Assembly (NCBI GenBank): GCA_903832005.1
Contig: CAIKZO010000004.1
Location: forward strand, 1-64,000
DNA length: 64,000 nt
Direction of reading: 5' to 3'
Source: Enhydrobacter aerosaccus
GTDB taxonomy: Bacteria > Pseudomonadota > Alphaproteobacteria > Reyranellales > Reyranellaceae
The notes under the pieces were generated by a model. The model did not search any database. It had not been told where the DNA came from and saw only the letters and a program-made list of their open reading frames with translations. Numbering within the stretch: position 1 is the stretch's first letter; each line of letters opens with the position of its first letter. This document shows, piece after piece, positions 7,919 to 17,094 of the stretch. Both the position numbers and the translations under genes were made by a program.

Positions 7919-10008
7919 GTTCAGTCGGAAGCTATCGTGTCGGCGTCGATATCGGCGGCACGTTCACGGACATCGTCCTGTTGGGTGCCGACGGCACGCT
8001 ACACACCAAGAAGATTTCGTCGAGCGTTGGCAACTACGCCGCCGCCATCGTCGAGGGCCTGAGCGAGCTGTTCCAGGAGACGGGACTCGCGGGCGCGGCA
8101 ATCGAGGAGATTCGCCACGGCACCACTGTCGCGTCGAACGCGATCCTCGAACACAAGGGCGCGCGGGTCGGTCTGATCACCACCAAGGGTTTCCGCGACG
8201 TGCTGGAGATCCGCACCTTGCGCATGCCCAAGCTCTACGACATCGCGTGGGAGAAGCCTGCGCCGCTGGTCGAGCGTTATCTGCGCCAGGTCGTCGACGA
8301 GCGGGTCGATGCGCGCGGCCGTATCGAGCGTGCGCTCGACGCCAAGGACGCCGAACGCGCCGTCGACGCGCTGTTGGCCGAGAAGGTCGAAGCAATCGCC
8401 GTCTGTTTGCTCAATTCCTTTGCCAACCCGCGCCACGAGCTGATGATCAAGGAGATCCTCGAGCGCAAGGCGCCGGGGCTCAAGATGAGCATTTCGTACG
8501 AGGTGCTGCCCGAGATCAAGGAATACGAGCGCACCTCGACGACGGTGATCAACGCCTATGTCATGCCGATCGTCGCGAGCTACCTGAAGGCACTGCGCGA
8601 CGGGCTCGACAAGGCGGGCATCCCCGCGCAACTGCTGCTGATGCAGTCGAACGGCGGCCTGACCAGCGATACCGCGGCGGCCGAGCGGCCGATGAACATC
8701 ATCGAATCGGGCCCGGCCGGCGGCGTGGTCGGCGCGCAGGCGCTGGCGCGGGCCAAGCAGTTGCCGAAGATCATCACCTTCGACATGGGCGGCACGACGG
8801 CCAAAGCCTCGATGGTCGAGGACGGCGAAGTGAGCCGCGCCAGCGAATATTCGGTCGGTGCCGGCATCATGATCGGCTCGCGGCTGCTGACCGGCGCGGG
8901 CTACATGCTGAAGGTGCCGGCGATCGATCTCGCTGAAGTGGGCGCGGGCGGCGGCTCCCATGTCTGGATCGACGGCGGCGGCTCGCTGCAGATCGGGCCG
9001 GAGAGCGCCGGCGCGCTGCCGGGGCCGGTTTGTTACGACAAGGGCGGCGAGGTGCCGACCGTGACCGATGCCAACGTGCTGCTGGGCTACATCAACCCGC
9101 AGCATCTGGTCGGCGGCGCGTTGGCGCTCAATGCCGGCAAGGCGAAGCAGGCGTTCGAGAGCAAGGTGGCAAAGCCGTTGGGACTCGCGATCGAGAAGGC
9201 GGCGTACGGTGCGCATCTGATCGCGGCGTCGAACATGATCCGCGCCATCAAGTCGGTGTCGACCGAGCGCGGCCGCGACCCGCGCGAGTTCGCGCTGTTC
9301 GCCTTCGGCGGCAACGGCCCCCTGTTCGCCTGCGGCATGGCCAAGGCGCTGGGCATGAGCCGGGTCGTGGTGCCGCCATCGGCAGGCCTCTTCTCGTCGT
9401 TTGGCCTGCTCTATGCCGACGTCGAGCATCACTATTCGCGCACCTTCCGACGCTTGTTGCGCCAGGCCGATCTCGCCGAGATCCAGCGTGCCTGGACGGG
9501 TCTTGCCGACCAGGCGACGGCGCAGCTCGCGGCCGAGAATTTCTCCGGCGCCAGCGTGCGTCTGCGCCGGTCGGCGGCGCTGCACTATCAGGGCCAGAGC
9601 TACGAACTCACCGTGCCGGTGCCCGACGGGCCGCTCGACGACAAGATGGTGGCGCATCTCGAAGAGGCGTTCGGCCAGGAGCACGAAAAGACCTACGGCC
9701 ATCGTGCCGGCAAGGACGAGCCGGTCGAACTCGTATCGATCCAGATCGTGGGTCAGGGATTGCGCGACGGGGCGGGCGTGCCCGACCGGCTGAAGCCCAG
9801 CCGCGCCGAACCCACGCCGCCGCCGGCGCGTCCGGCTTATTTCGGCGACGATGGCTGGGTCGAGACACCGATCCTGCGCCGCTCAGACCTCGCCACCGAG
9901 CGCAGCGGCCCGCTGATCGTCGAGGAATACGACGCCACCTGCGTCGTGCCGCCCGGCGCCAAGGCCAGCCTCGATAGCGGCGGCAATATCGTGATCGTAT
10001 TGGGTTAA
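7915..10008 (+). CDS. hyuA: Hydantoinase A / oxoprolinase alpha family subunit
   Basis: A 697-residue partner of HyuB with an actin/ASKHA-like ATPase core. VGVDIGGTFTDIVLLG near residue 9 is the N-terminal phosphate loop, FDMGGTTAKASMVEDGE near 290 is the second, and ESGPAGGVVGAQ and FGGNGPLFACGMA are further family blocks. Full length for single-subunit HyuA. The start is the ATG overlapping the hyuB stop; an in-frame ATG 48 bases upstream lies inside hyuB and is unlikely. Likely activity is ATP-dependent opening of a hydantoin, oxoproline or related lactam; the exact substrate cannot be read from sequence. Confidence 0.9.
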   Translation: MSSVGSYRVGVDIGGTFTDIVLLGADGTLHTKKISSSVGNYAAAIVEGLSELFQETGLAGAAIEEIRHGTTVASNAILEHKGARVGLITTKGFRDVLEIRTLRMPKLYDIAWEKPAPLVERYLRQVVDERVDARGRIERALDAKDAERAVDALLAEKVEAIAVCLLNSFANPRHELMIKEILERKAPGLKMSISYEVLPEIKEYERTSTTVINAYVMPIVASYLKALRDGLDKAGIPAQLLLMQSNGGLTSDTAAAERPMNIIESGPAGGVVGAQALARAKQLPKIITFDMGGTTAKASMVEDGEVSRASEYSVGAGIMIGSRLLTGAGYMLKVPAIDLAEVGAGGGSHVWIDGGGSLQIGPESAGALPGPVCYDKGGEVPTVTDANVLLGYINPQHLVGGALALNAGKAKQAFESKVAKPLGLAIEKAAYGAHLIAASNMIRAIKSVSTERGRDPREFALFAFGGNGPLFACGMAKALGMSRVVVPPSAGLFSSFGLLYADVEHHYSRTFRRLLRQADLAEIQRAWTGLADQATAQLAAENFSGASVRLRRSAALHYQGQSYELTVPVPDGPLDDKMVAHLEEAFGQEHEKTYGHRAGKDEPVELVSIQIVGQGLRDGAGVPDRLKPSRAEPTPPPARPAYFGDDGWVETPILRRSDLATERSGPLIVEEYDATCVVPPGAKASLDSGGNIVIVLG

Positions 10009-10016
10009 GGTCTTCT

Positions 10017-10078
10017 GGGACCGCGGGCCTCCAGGCCCGCCTCAAGACTCATGAGCGGGCCCGGAGGCCCGCGGTCCC
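10017..10078. repeat. 62-base palindromic repeat, copy A (REP-like)
   Basis: The element starts GGGACCGCGGGCCTCC and ends GGAGGCCCGCGGTCCC, a perfect 16-base inverted repeat, with CTCATGAGCGGGC in the centre. A related copy lies at 36718-36775. It sits between hyuA and the broken monooxygenase, and the current stop codon of the latter (10049-10051) lies inside it. It could also act as a bidirectional terminator-like hairpin, but there is no T-run. Confidence 0.7.
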
Positions 10079-11476
10079 ACATGAAGTTATGCTTGAGCCG
10101 CCTCGTGCCGTGAGAGCGTGAAACCCTCGTAGCGAGGCGATCATCTGCGTCTTCACGCCCGGACTGCCGGGACCGGTGACGACGAACATGTTGGGGAAGC
10201 CCGAGACCATCAGGCCGAGATAGGTGAGCGGCCCACCTTCCCAGTGGTCGCGCAGCACCGCGCCATCGGTCGTACGGAGGTCAATTTCCTTCAACGCCCC
10301 TGTCATGGCGTCGAAGCCGGTCGCGAAGACGAGAGCGTCGACGTCATACTGTGCGCTCGACGCCAGTCTCACGCCGCTGGGCGTGATCTCCGCGATCGGA
10401 TCGCTGCGCACATCGACCAGCGCCACGTTCGGCCTGTTGTAGGTCTCGTAGTAGTTCGTATCGAGGCAGAGCCGCTTGGTGCCGATCGGATGATCCTTGG
10501 GCGCCAGCAATTCGGCGGTCTTCGGGTCCTTCACCGTGGCGCGGATCTTGTTGCGCGCGAACTCTGAAGCCGTGTCGTTGGCTTCCTTGCTGACCAGCAG
10601 GTCGGTGTAGGAATAGAGATAGCTGATCGAGCCGCCCTCCGCCCACTTGGCTTCATAGGTCTTCGCCCGTTCCTCGGCCGGAACGTCCAGCGTCTTTTGC
10701 GTGGGCTTCGCATGGCCGCCGATCGCGAACGGCGTCTCCATCGCCGCCGCGCGCCGCGCGGGATACTCAGCCTTGTGCTTGCGTTCCTTCTCTTCGCCCA
10801 TCGGCCCGTTGCGCGCGGGCAGGCTGAAGTTGGCAGTGCGCTGGAATACGGTGAGCTGCTTGGCCTGCTGGGCGATGATCGGGATCATCTGCACGCCGGA
10901 CGAGCCGGTGCCGATCACGGCGACCGTCTTGCCGGTGAAGTCGACCCCTTCATGCGGCCACAGGCCGGTGTGGTACCACTTGCCCTTGAAGTCGTGGATG
11001 CCCTTGAAGTCGGGCACGCGCGGCGTCGAAAGATTGCCCGCGGCCATCACGACATAACGCGCGCGGATCTCTTCGCCCGCTTCCGTCGTCAGGTTCCATT
11101 CATTGGCCTTCGCGTCGAACAGCGCGCTCTTGATACGCGTGTTGAGCTGCACGTCGCGGCGCAGGTCGAAGCGGTCGGCGACATGATTGATGTACCTCAG
11201 GATCTCGGGCTGCGTGCCGTAGCGCTCCGGCCACTTCCAGTCCTGCTGCAGCTCATCGGAGAAGCTGTAGGAATATTCGAGGCTCTCGACGTCGCAGCGC
11301 GCGCCAGGATAGCGGTTCCAGAACCAGGTGCCGCCGATCCCGGAGCCGGCCTCATAGGCGCGGACCTTGAGGCCCAGGCCGCGCAGGCGATGGATCGCAT
11401 AAAGACCGGCGAGGCCGCCGCCGACAATCGCGACGTCGAGCTGGCGGGGGGCGGAGCTGTGGGATGCGTCAGGCAT
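10049..11476 (-). pseudogene. Baeyer-Villiger-type flavin monooxygenase, C-terminus lost by deletion/frameshift
   Basis: The protein resembles cyclohexanone-type Baeyer-Villiger monooxygenases, which insert oxygen into ketones using FAD and NADPH. FAD motif VGGGLAGLY is near residue 16, followed by GTWFWNRYPGARCD, the NADPH motif GTGSSGVQ and ATGFDAMTG. Homologues run to about 540 residues; this frame stops at 475. After GSPGVKTQMIAS homology ends, while the usual family ending (YEGFTLSRHEAAQA then stop) occurs in another frame at 10087-10131. About 60 codons appear deleted with a frame change, and the current stop falls in the neighbouring repeat. Probably inactive. The start is the ATG at 11474-11476. 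Confidence 0.75.
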
Positions 11477-11574
11477 GGTGCAAGGGTCCAACGCGGCAGC
11501 GCCCTTGGCAAGACATCTGGCCCGGACGGCGAAACTTGCTGTAGCCTTGCGCCAAGAAATAAGGAGGAAGTGCC

Positions 11575-12069
11575 ATGACCGACGAATCCGATACGACGCG
11601 CCGCCGTGCCCTGCAGGCCGCGGCCGGCATCGTCGCCGTCTCGGCTGCGGCCAAGACCGCGTCTGCGGCCGCGCCAAACGTCGTGGGCGTCTGGAAGCTG
11701 GTCGCGGCCAAGACGACCGATCCCAGCGGCAAGGTCGTGGCCGTGCCCTACGGCCCGCGCGGCATGGGCATCGTCTCGCTGACGACCGACGGCCGCATGA
11801 TGGCGGTGCTGGTCGACGGAAGGTCCAAGCTGCCGGACGGCGCGGCGCGCGAATATTCGTCCTACTGCGGCAACTACACGTTCGACGGCAGCACGCTCAT
11901 CACCACGGTCGACGCCAACTCCGATCCGGCGCGCTTCACCGTGCCGCAAGTGCGCAAGGTCCGCTTCCAGGGCGACTTGATGATCCTCGTGCCGCCGCCC
12001 GGCGAGGCCAAGGGCGTGAAGCTCGACCGCGAGCTCACCTGGGAAAAGATCAGCCCGGTGTCTCTTTGA
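11575..12069 (+). CDS. Secreted lipocalin-like domain protein
   Basis: A 164-residue protein with a twin-arginine type leader (DTTRRRALQAAAGIVAVSAAAK, read in parts) cleaved near residue 33. The mature part begins NVVGVWKLVAAKTTDPSGK and continues GMGIVSLTTDGRMMAVLVDG, matching small lipocalin-like proteins of unknown ligand. A very strong AAGGAGG lies at 11561-11567. It is divergent from the damaged monooxygenase across 98 bases, which must hold its promoter. It is likely periplasmic. Confidence 0.75.
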   Translation: MTDESDTTRRRALQAAAGIVAVSAAAKTASAAAPNVVGVWKLVAAKTTDPSGKVVAVPYGPRGMGIVSLTTDGRMMAVLVDGRSKLPDGAAREYSSYCGNYTFDGSTLITTVDANSDPARFTVPQVRKVRFQGDLMILVPPPGEAKGVKLDRELTWEKISPVSL

Positions 12070-12107
12070 TCGAAGGCTTGCGTCAGGGAGGATTGTTCCT
12101 CTCGGCC

Positions 12108-13319
12108 ATGCCGCCCACGCTGCGCGACAAGCGTCTTGCCGCGGCGCTGGTGATCTTCTCCGTCGTGCTGTTCGCGGCCCTCGTGCCCTTCGCCAAGCAG
12201 CCGCTGACGCCGCTGCCCGGCTTCATTCCGGCCTACCAGGCCGCGCTGCTGTTCAGCGACCTCGCGACCGCTGTCGTCCTGTTTGGCCAGTATTCGATCG
12301 TGCGTTCGCGTGCGCTGCTCATGCTGGGCACGGGCTATCTCTTCACGGCGATGGCGATCGTCCCGCACACCTTGTCGTTTCCCGGCCTGTTCGCGGCCGG
12401 CGGTCTCATGGGATCGGGCCCGCAGACGACCGTCTGGCTCTACATGCTCTGGCATGCCGGCTTCCCGCTGTTCGTGATGGCCTATGTCGTCGCTCGCGAC
12501 GACGTTCCCTCGTCCACCCCGGCGGGCGCGGCGGTGGCGGGGACGGGAACGCTGACGGCGTTGATCGTCGGGGGCGCCATCTGGCTCACGACGGCGGGGC
12601 ACGATCTGCTGCCGAAGCTGCTGGAAGCCAACAACGCCTATACGCCCACGATGCGCGTTCTCGTCATGGTCGTCTGGGCGCTCAATCTGCTGGCCTTGCT
12701 CGCGGTCTGGCGCAACCGCCGCACCGCGCTCGACCTCTGGCTCTGCGTGGTGATGGTCGCCTGGACTTGCGACATCGGCCTGGGCGCAGCCCTGAATGGC
12801 CGGCGCTTCGACCTCGGCTTCTATTCCGGCCGCGCCTACGGGCTGGTGGCGGCCTGCTTCGTGTTGGGGCTTCTGCTGGTGGAGACGCGCACGCTGTACA
12901 CGCGCCTTGCCCGCTCGCTCGACGCGCGTGCCGCCGCGGCCGAGCGGGCGACCCTGGAATCGGCCGACACGCTGCGGGCGGTGGTCGACGCCTCGTCGCA
13001 GATCATCGTGGCGCTGTCGCCGGAGAGAACGGTCCTGCTCTGGAACAAGACCGCCGAAGCCGTGTTCGGCTACGCCGCGGAAGAAGTCGTGAAGCAGCCC
13101 TTTGCGCTTGCCGCACCGGGCGAGACCCGCCACGAGGCGTTGTTCGTGCGCGCCGCCGCCGGCGAGACGGTGCGTGAACAGACGATGCGATGCGTCACCA
13201 AATCCGGCGTGGTGGTCGAAGTCCGTGGTTCGGTCGCGCCATTTTACGACGCGCTCGGCTGGCTGCGCGGCATGGTCTGCGCCTTCGACGTGATCCCCTC
13301 ACATGCCAGGCCCACGTGA
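12108..13319 (+). CDS. MASE4 membrane sensor with PAS domain, no output domain
   Basis: A 403-residue protein. Residues 10-265 hold seven to eight membrane helices with MASE4-family blocks (FIPAYQAALLFSDL, SGPQTTVWLYMLWHAGFPLFV). A short coiled linker follows (LARSLDARAAAAERATLES), then a PAS domain (LRAVVDASSQIIVALS..VLLWNKTAEAVFGYAAEEV) to the end. MASE4 proteins normally continue into a histidine kinase or GGDEF domain; none is present. Its stop overlaps the GTG of the next gene. An AGGGAGG at 12085-12091 would also fit a TTG start at 12093, so the start is uncertain by five codons. Confidence 0.72.
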   Translation: MPPTLRDKRLAAALVIFSVVLFAALVPFAKQPLTPLPGFIPAYQAALLFSDLATAVVLFGQYSIVRSRALLMLGTGYLFTAMAIVPHTLSFPGLFAAGGLMGSGPQTTVWLYMLWHAGFPLFVMAYVVARDDVPSSTPAGAAVAGTGTLTALIVGGAIWLTTAGHDLLPKLLEANNAYTPTMRVLVMVVWALNLLALLAVWRNRRTALDLWLCVVMVAWTCDIGLGAALNGRRFDLGFYSGRAYGLVAACFVLGLLLVETRTLYTRLARSLDARAAAAERATLESADTLRAVVDASSQIIVALSPERTVLLWNKTAEAVFGYAAEEVVKQPFALAAPGETRHEALFVRAAAGETVREQTMRCVTKSGVVVEVRGSVAPFYDALGWLRGMVCAFDVIPSHARPT

Positions 13320-14422
13320 CCGGCGACGAACCCTCGGTCGAGATCATTGCCCGGCTGGTGCCGGCGATCCTGCGTGGCCTGCATGCGCTCGAATTCGCGG
13401 CGCGGCACCTGTCGCCCGAAAACCTGGCCGAGCTGATCAAGGCCGTCGCCGGCCGCAACGACGAGACCGGCGCGGCGCTGGCGGAGTCGCGGGTGGCCGC
13501 GTGGCCCGAGCGGCTGCAGCCGGTGCGCCAGTGTCTCGAACGCGCCGGCGATGCCGCGCTTGCGGGCCTCACGGACTTCATCGCGGCGACCGGCGAGCCC
13601 CAGCCGATCGTCGCGGCCTATCGCGCGCTGCGCAATTATGCGCGCGCGGCGGAAGCGCTCTATCCGCTGGCGGCGCACCTGAAGCCGGTCAGCCAGTTCT
13701 TCCTCGAAGAGTCCGCGCGCGACGATGCTGCGCTGGCCGCAACGCTCGCCTCGGGCGATCCGGCGCGCGAGCATGTGGGCTTCATGCATGTCGACGGTCC
13801 GGCCGGCACGCGCGGCGGCTTCTCGCTCTATGTGCCGGAATATTACGATCCGGCGATCGCCTATCCGCTGGTCGTGGCGATGCACGGCGGCAGCGGCAAC
13901 GGCGGCGCCTTCCTGTGGAGCTGGGTGCGCGAGGCGCGCACGCGCGGCGTCGTCGTGATCGCGCCCACGGCCAAAGGTAGCACCTGGTCGATGATGGAGC
14001 CCGAGGTCGATGGCCCCAACATCGACCGCATGGTCGACCAGGTCTCGGCCGACTGGAACATCGACCCGGCGCGGACGCTGCTCACCGGCATGAGCGACGG
14101 CGGCACCTTCACCTATGTACTCGGCCTGCGTAGCGACTGCCGGTTCACCCATCTCGCGCCGATTGCGGCGGCCTTCCATCCGATGCTGATGACCTTCGCC
14201 GATCCGCAAAGGGTGCGCGGCCTGCCGATCCGCGTCGTGCACGGCACGCAGGACTGGATGTTCCCGCCGGAGATGGCCCAGGGCGCCGTGCGTGCACTGC
14301 AGCAAGCCGGCGCCGGTGTGAGCTACCGCGAGATCGCGGACTTGTCGCACACCTATCCGCGCGACGAGAATGCAGCGCTGCTCGACTGGTTTATGTCTCG
14401 TACGGTGCAGACCTCACCCTGA
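13316..14422 (+). CDS. Alpha/beta hydrolase (esterase/depolymerase-like) with helical N-terminal region
   Basis: The first 160 residues or so are a helix-rich region I do not recognise. From about residue 165 a phospholipase/carboxylesterase or PHB-depolymerase-like fold follows: PLVVAMHGGSGNGG (oxyanion region), GMSDGG with nucleophile Ser near 260, GTQDWMFP with the acid residue, and LSHTYP with the catalytic His. No signal peptide is visible, so it is probably cytoplasmic. It starts with GTG in a GTGA overlap with the sensor gene, implying coupled translation. The last codons and stop lie in a palindromic repeat. Confidence 0.7.
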   Translation: MTGDEPSVEIIARLVPAILRGLHALEFAARHLSPENLAELIKAVAGRNDETGAALAESRVAAWPERLQPVRQCLERAGDAALAGLTDFIAATGEPQPIVAAYRALRNYARAAEALYPLAAHLKPVSQFFLEESARDDAALAATLASGDPAREHVGFMHVDGPAGTRGGFSLYVPEYYDPAIAYPLVVAMHGGSGNGGAFLWSWVREARTRGVVVIAPTAKGSTWSMMEPEVDGPNIDRMVDQVSADWNIDPARTLLTGMSDGGTFTYVLGLRSDCRFTHLAPIAAAFHPMLMTFADPQRVRGLPIRVVHGTQDWMFPPEMAQGAVRALQQAGAGVSYREIADLSHTYPRDENAALLDWFMSRTVQTSP

Positions 14423-14541
14423 GGAGCGGCCCGAAGGGTCGCGTCTCGAAGGGTGGGCACGCGCACCACGCCTGAGGCCCATCCTTCGAGACGCGTGGAG
14501 TTTACCCCGAGGTAATCCGAGGGGCGCCTCCTCAGCATGAG
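14413..14541. repeat. Long palindromic intergenic repeat
   Basis: Self-complementary element of about 129 bases. Outer arms are CTCACCCTGAGGAG and CTCCTCAGCATGAG; inner arms are CGTCTCGAAGG and CCTTCGAGACG. It provides the stop codon of the upstream hydrolase and lies before the flavin monooxygenase gene. Similar CCTGAGGAG..TCGAAGG palindromes are familiar in Bradyrhizobium-like genomes (recollection, not searched). Confidence 0.7.
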
Positions 14542-14572
14542 GTAAGACGCGGATTAAGGGAGAAGAAGAAAT

Positions 14573-15790
14573 ATGATCTCGCCCAATCTGCCTAACGAAC
14601 GCGTTTCCTTCGCGGGCGTCTCCTACGACGAGATGGTCGCGCGGGCGCGGTCGCTGGTGCCCGTCTTCGCCCAGCGCGCGCCCGAGTGCGAGAAACTGCG
14701 GCGCATGCCCGACGAGAACGAGCGCGATCTGCATCGCACCGGTCTCTTTCGCGTGGTCCAGCCGGCGCGGGTCGGCGGGGCCGATCTCGATGTCGGCATC
14801 CTGGTCGATATCTGCTCCGAGATCGCCAAGGTCTGCCCCTCGACCGCGTGGAACCTCGGCAATCTGTCGAGTCATCACTGGATGCTGGGCTATTACGAGC
14901 CCGAGACGCAGGACGAGATTTGGGACGCCTCGCCCGACACGCTGATCGCAACCTCGCTCGCCTTTGCCTGCGGGCGCGGCCGCAAGGTCGACGGCGGCTA
15001 CGAGGTGACAGGCCGCTGGCCGATGTCGTCGGGCATCGACAATTCCGACTGGAACATGCTGGGCTTCATTGTACGCGAGAGCGACGATGGCCCGCCGCTC
15101 GACCAGCGCTTCGCACTCGTGCATCGCTCCGAGTACGAGATCATCGACACGTGGCACGCCGTGGGCCTGGCCGGCACCGGCTCCAAGGATGTCGCCGTCA
15201 GCAAGCTCTTCGTGCCCGAGCGCCGCTCGATCACCGCCTGGGCGATGAACGGCAAGCCGCATGCCGGCTCAAAGGTCAATCCCTCGCCGCTGTTCAAGCT
15301 GCCGCTGCTGGCGCTCGGTCCTTACGTGTTGACCGGCGTGATGCTGGGCTGCGCCAAGGGCGCCTACGAAAGTACGGTGGGCGGCGCGCGCAAGCGTAAT
15401 GCCACGAACACCGGACTACCAATCGGCGGCGCCCAGGCGATCCAGATCAAGGTCGCGGAAGCGAGTGCGCGCATCGACACCGCCGAGATGCTGATGCAGC
15501 GCGTCTGTGCCCACGCGATGGAGACCGCGCGTGCCGGCCGCGACTTCACGCAGGATATAAAGGTGCGCTACCGCCGCGACGCCTTCTTCTCCACGCGGCT
15601 CTGTCTCGAAGCCGTCGACATATTGATGGGCGTGGCGGGATCGAGCGGCATTTACCTCGGCGGCACCATGCAGCGCCTGTTTCGCGATGCGCATGCCGCC
15701 AATGCGCATGTGATGTTCTCGCCCGACCTGCAGGGCACGCTGTTCGGCCAGCATGAACTCGGCATCAAGGCGCCGCCTCCGTTGATGTGA
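14573..15790 (+). CDS. Acyl-CoA dehydrogenase-fold (group D) flavin monooxygenase
   Basis: A 405-residue protein with the acyl-CoA dehydrogenase fold, most like two-component FMNH2/FADH2-dependent hydroxylases such as HsaA or the C2 oxygenase of hydroxyphenylacetate hydroxylase. Blocks seen are FRVVQPARVGGADLD, CPSTAWNLGNLSSHHWMLG, GRWPMSSGIDNSDW and WHAVGLAGTGSKDVAV. The general-base Glu of true acyl-CoA dehydrogenases is not evident. These oxygenases need a separate flavin reductase; none is adjacent. The ATG follows GGGAGAAGAAG. Substrate unknown, probably an aromatic or sulfonated compound. Confidence 0.75.
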   Translation: MISPNLPNERVSFAGVSYDEMVARARSLVPVFAQRAPECEKLRRMPDENERDLHRTGLFRVVQPARVGGADLDVGILVDICSEIAKVCPSTAWNLGNLSSHHWMLGYYEPETQDEIWDASPDTLIATSLAFACGRGRKVDGGYEVTGRWPMSSGIDNSDWNMLGFIVRESDDGPPLDQRFALVHRSEYEIIDTWHAVGLAGTGSKDVAVSKLFVPERRSITAWAMNGKPHAGSKVNPSPLFKLPLLALGPYVLTGVMLGCAKGAYESTVGGARKRNATNTGLPIGGAQAIQIKVAEASARIDTAEMLMQRVCAHAMETARAGRDFTQDIKVRYRRDAFFSTRLCLEAVDILMGVAGSSGIYLGGTMQRLFRDAHAANAHVMFSPDLQGTLFGQHELGIKAPPPLM

Positions 15791-15890
15791 GGTTGTTACT
15801 GCAGATTGTTTTAGCACGGTTGCTGGTGCGAAAACTTTTGCAGCTTATGCACGTTGTCGAGACTGTCAGCGACGGGTGCTATTGTGGGGC

Positions 15891-16283
15891 ATGCCGATTC
15901 GCCTGACCGTAGACCACGCCGCGCAACTGATGACCGCCATCGCCGAGGGGGACATCAGCAAGCAGGATTTCGAGGAGTTCCTCGATGCCACCGTGCGCGA
16001 GAACACCGGCGGCTATCGAAAGCTGTTCGACGGACGCTTTGCCACGACGCACATCAGCGCGGAGGATGTTTTCGCCTTCGGCATCCGCATGAAGGGACGT
16101 CACGGCATCGAGAAGACGGGGCCGCTGGCCGTGGTCATGACGGCGGAGCACTACGATCTCGTGTCGCGCGTGCTGGGCATGCTGGCGACGGCCGAACGGC
16201 CGATGCGCATCTTCGAGGATGTCGAGACGGCCCATAAGTGGCTGGAGTCGACCACCGTGCGTGAGTGGGCCAAGTGCGGCTGA
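15891..16283 (+). CDS. STAS/SpoIIAA-like small protein
   Basis: A 130-residue cytoplasmic protein resembling the STAS-like group of SpoIIAA-fold proteins. It has LFDGRFATTHISAEDVFAFG, GPLAVVMTAEHYDLVSR and a C-terminal AERPMRIFEDVETAHKWLES, which is the typical ending of this group. The phosphorylatable Ser of true anti-anti-sigma factors is not obvious. It overlaps the start of the downstream binding-protein gene. The preceding 100 bases (15791-15890) are relatively AT-rich and probably hold its promoter. Function unknown. Confidence 0.6.
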   Translation: MPIRLTVDHAAQLMTAIAEGDISKQDFEEFLDATVRENTGGYRKLFDGRFATTHISAEDVFAFGIRMKGRHGIEKTGPLAVVMTAEHYDLVSRVLGMLATAERPMRIFEDVETAHKWLESTTVREWAKCG

Positions 16284-17071
16284 CGCAAAGCATCGCTCTT
16301 GCGGCGTTGACGGTGATCCTCGGCACGAAAGCCTGGGCCGCGCCGCCCGATGTCGTCCATGAGTTGGTGCCCGACGGGACGCTGCATGCCGCGATCAACT
16401 ACGGCAACCCGGTGCTCGCGCAGAAACCGCCGACGGGCGATGAGCCGCGCGGCGTGTCGGCCGAGCTGGCCCGTGAGCTGGCGCGGCAGCTCGGCGTGCC
16501 GGTGAAGTTCGTGATCTTCACTCAGGCCGGACAGGTGACCGGGGCGCTGAAGACCAATGCCAAAGCCTGGGACGTGGCCTTCCTGGCGATCGATCCGGTA
16601 CGGTCGCAGGGCATCGATTTCACCGCGCCCTATGTCTCGATCGAAGGCACCTATCTGGTGGCCAAGGACTCGCCGTTGCGCTCGGTCGAGGATGTTGATG
16701 GCGCGGGGCTGCGCGTCGCCGTGACGACGGGCAGCGCCTACGATCTCTATCTCACGCGCACTTTGAAGAACGCCCAGCTCGTGCATTTTGCGACATGGAC
16801 GGAGGCGACGGCGGCGTTCGAGCAGCAGCATCTCGAGGCGCTGGCCGGGGTCAAGCAGCCGTTGGTCGCCTACATCGTGGCGCATCAGGACACGCGCCTG
16901 TTGCCCGGCCGCTTCATGGCCATCGAGCAGGCTGTCGGCACACCGCAGGGCCGGCCCGCCGGTCTTGCGTTCCTGCGCAGCTTCGTCGAGCAGATGAAGT
17001 CGTCCGGATTCGTGGCCCAGGCCTTGACCGCCAGCGGGCAAGACAAAGCGATGGTCGCGCCATCCCAGTAA
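16265..17071 (+). CDS. Family 3 periplasmic solute-binding protein
   Basis: About 265-268 residues. A signal peptide (LTQSIALAALTVILGTKAWA) is followed by a type II binding-protein fold: GTLHAAINYGNPVLA, RGVSAELARELARQLGVPV, WDVAFLAIDPVRSQGIDFTAPY and the linker GLRVAVTTGSAYDLYL. Family 3 proteins bind amino acids for ABC importers. No permease or ATPase is adjacent, so it is an orphan or a sensor-type protein. The start is a GTG at 16265 or 16274, inside the upstream gene; neither has a clear Shine-Dalgarno. It precedes the DUF917/HyuA-like pair by 23 bases. Confidence 0.75.
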   Translation: MGQVRLTQSIALAALTVILGTKAWAAPPDVVHELVPDGTLHAAINYGNPVLAQKPPTGDEPRGVSAELARELARQLGVPVKFVIFTQAGQVTGALKTNAKAWDVAFLAIDPVRSQGIDFTAPYVSIEGTYLVAKDSPLRSVEDVDGAGLRVAVTTGSAYDLYLTRTLKNAQLVHFATWTEATAAFEQQHLEALAGVKQPLVAYIVAHQDTRLLPGRFMAIEQAVGTPQGRPAGLAFLRSFVEQMKSSGFVAQALTASGQDKAMVAPSQ

Positions 17072-17094
17072 TTCCAGCGTTCGAGTGAGTACAT

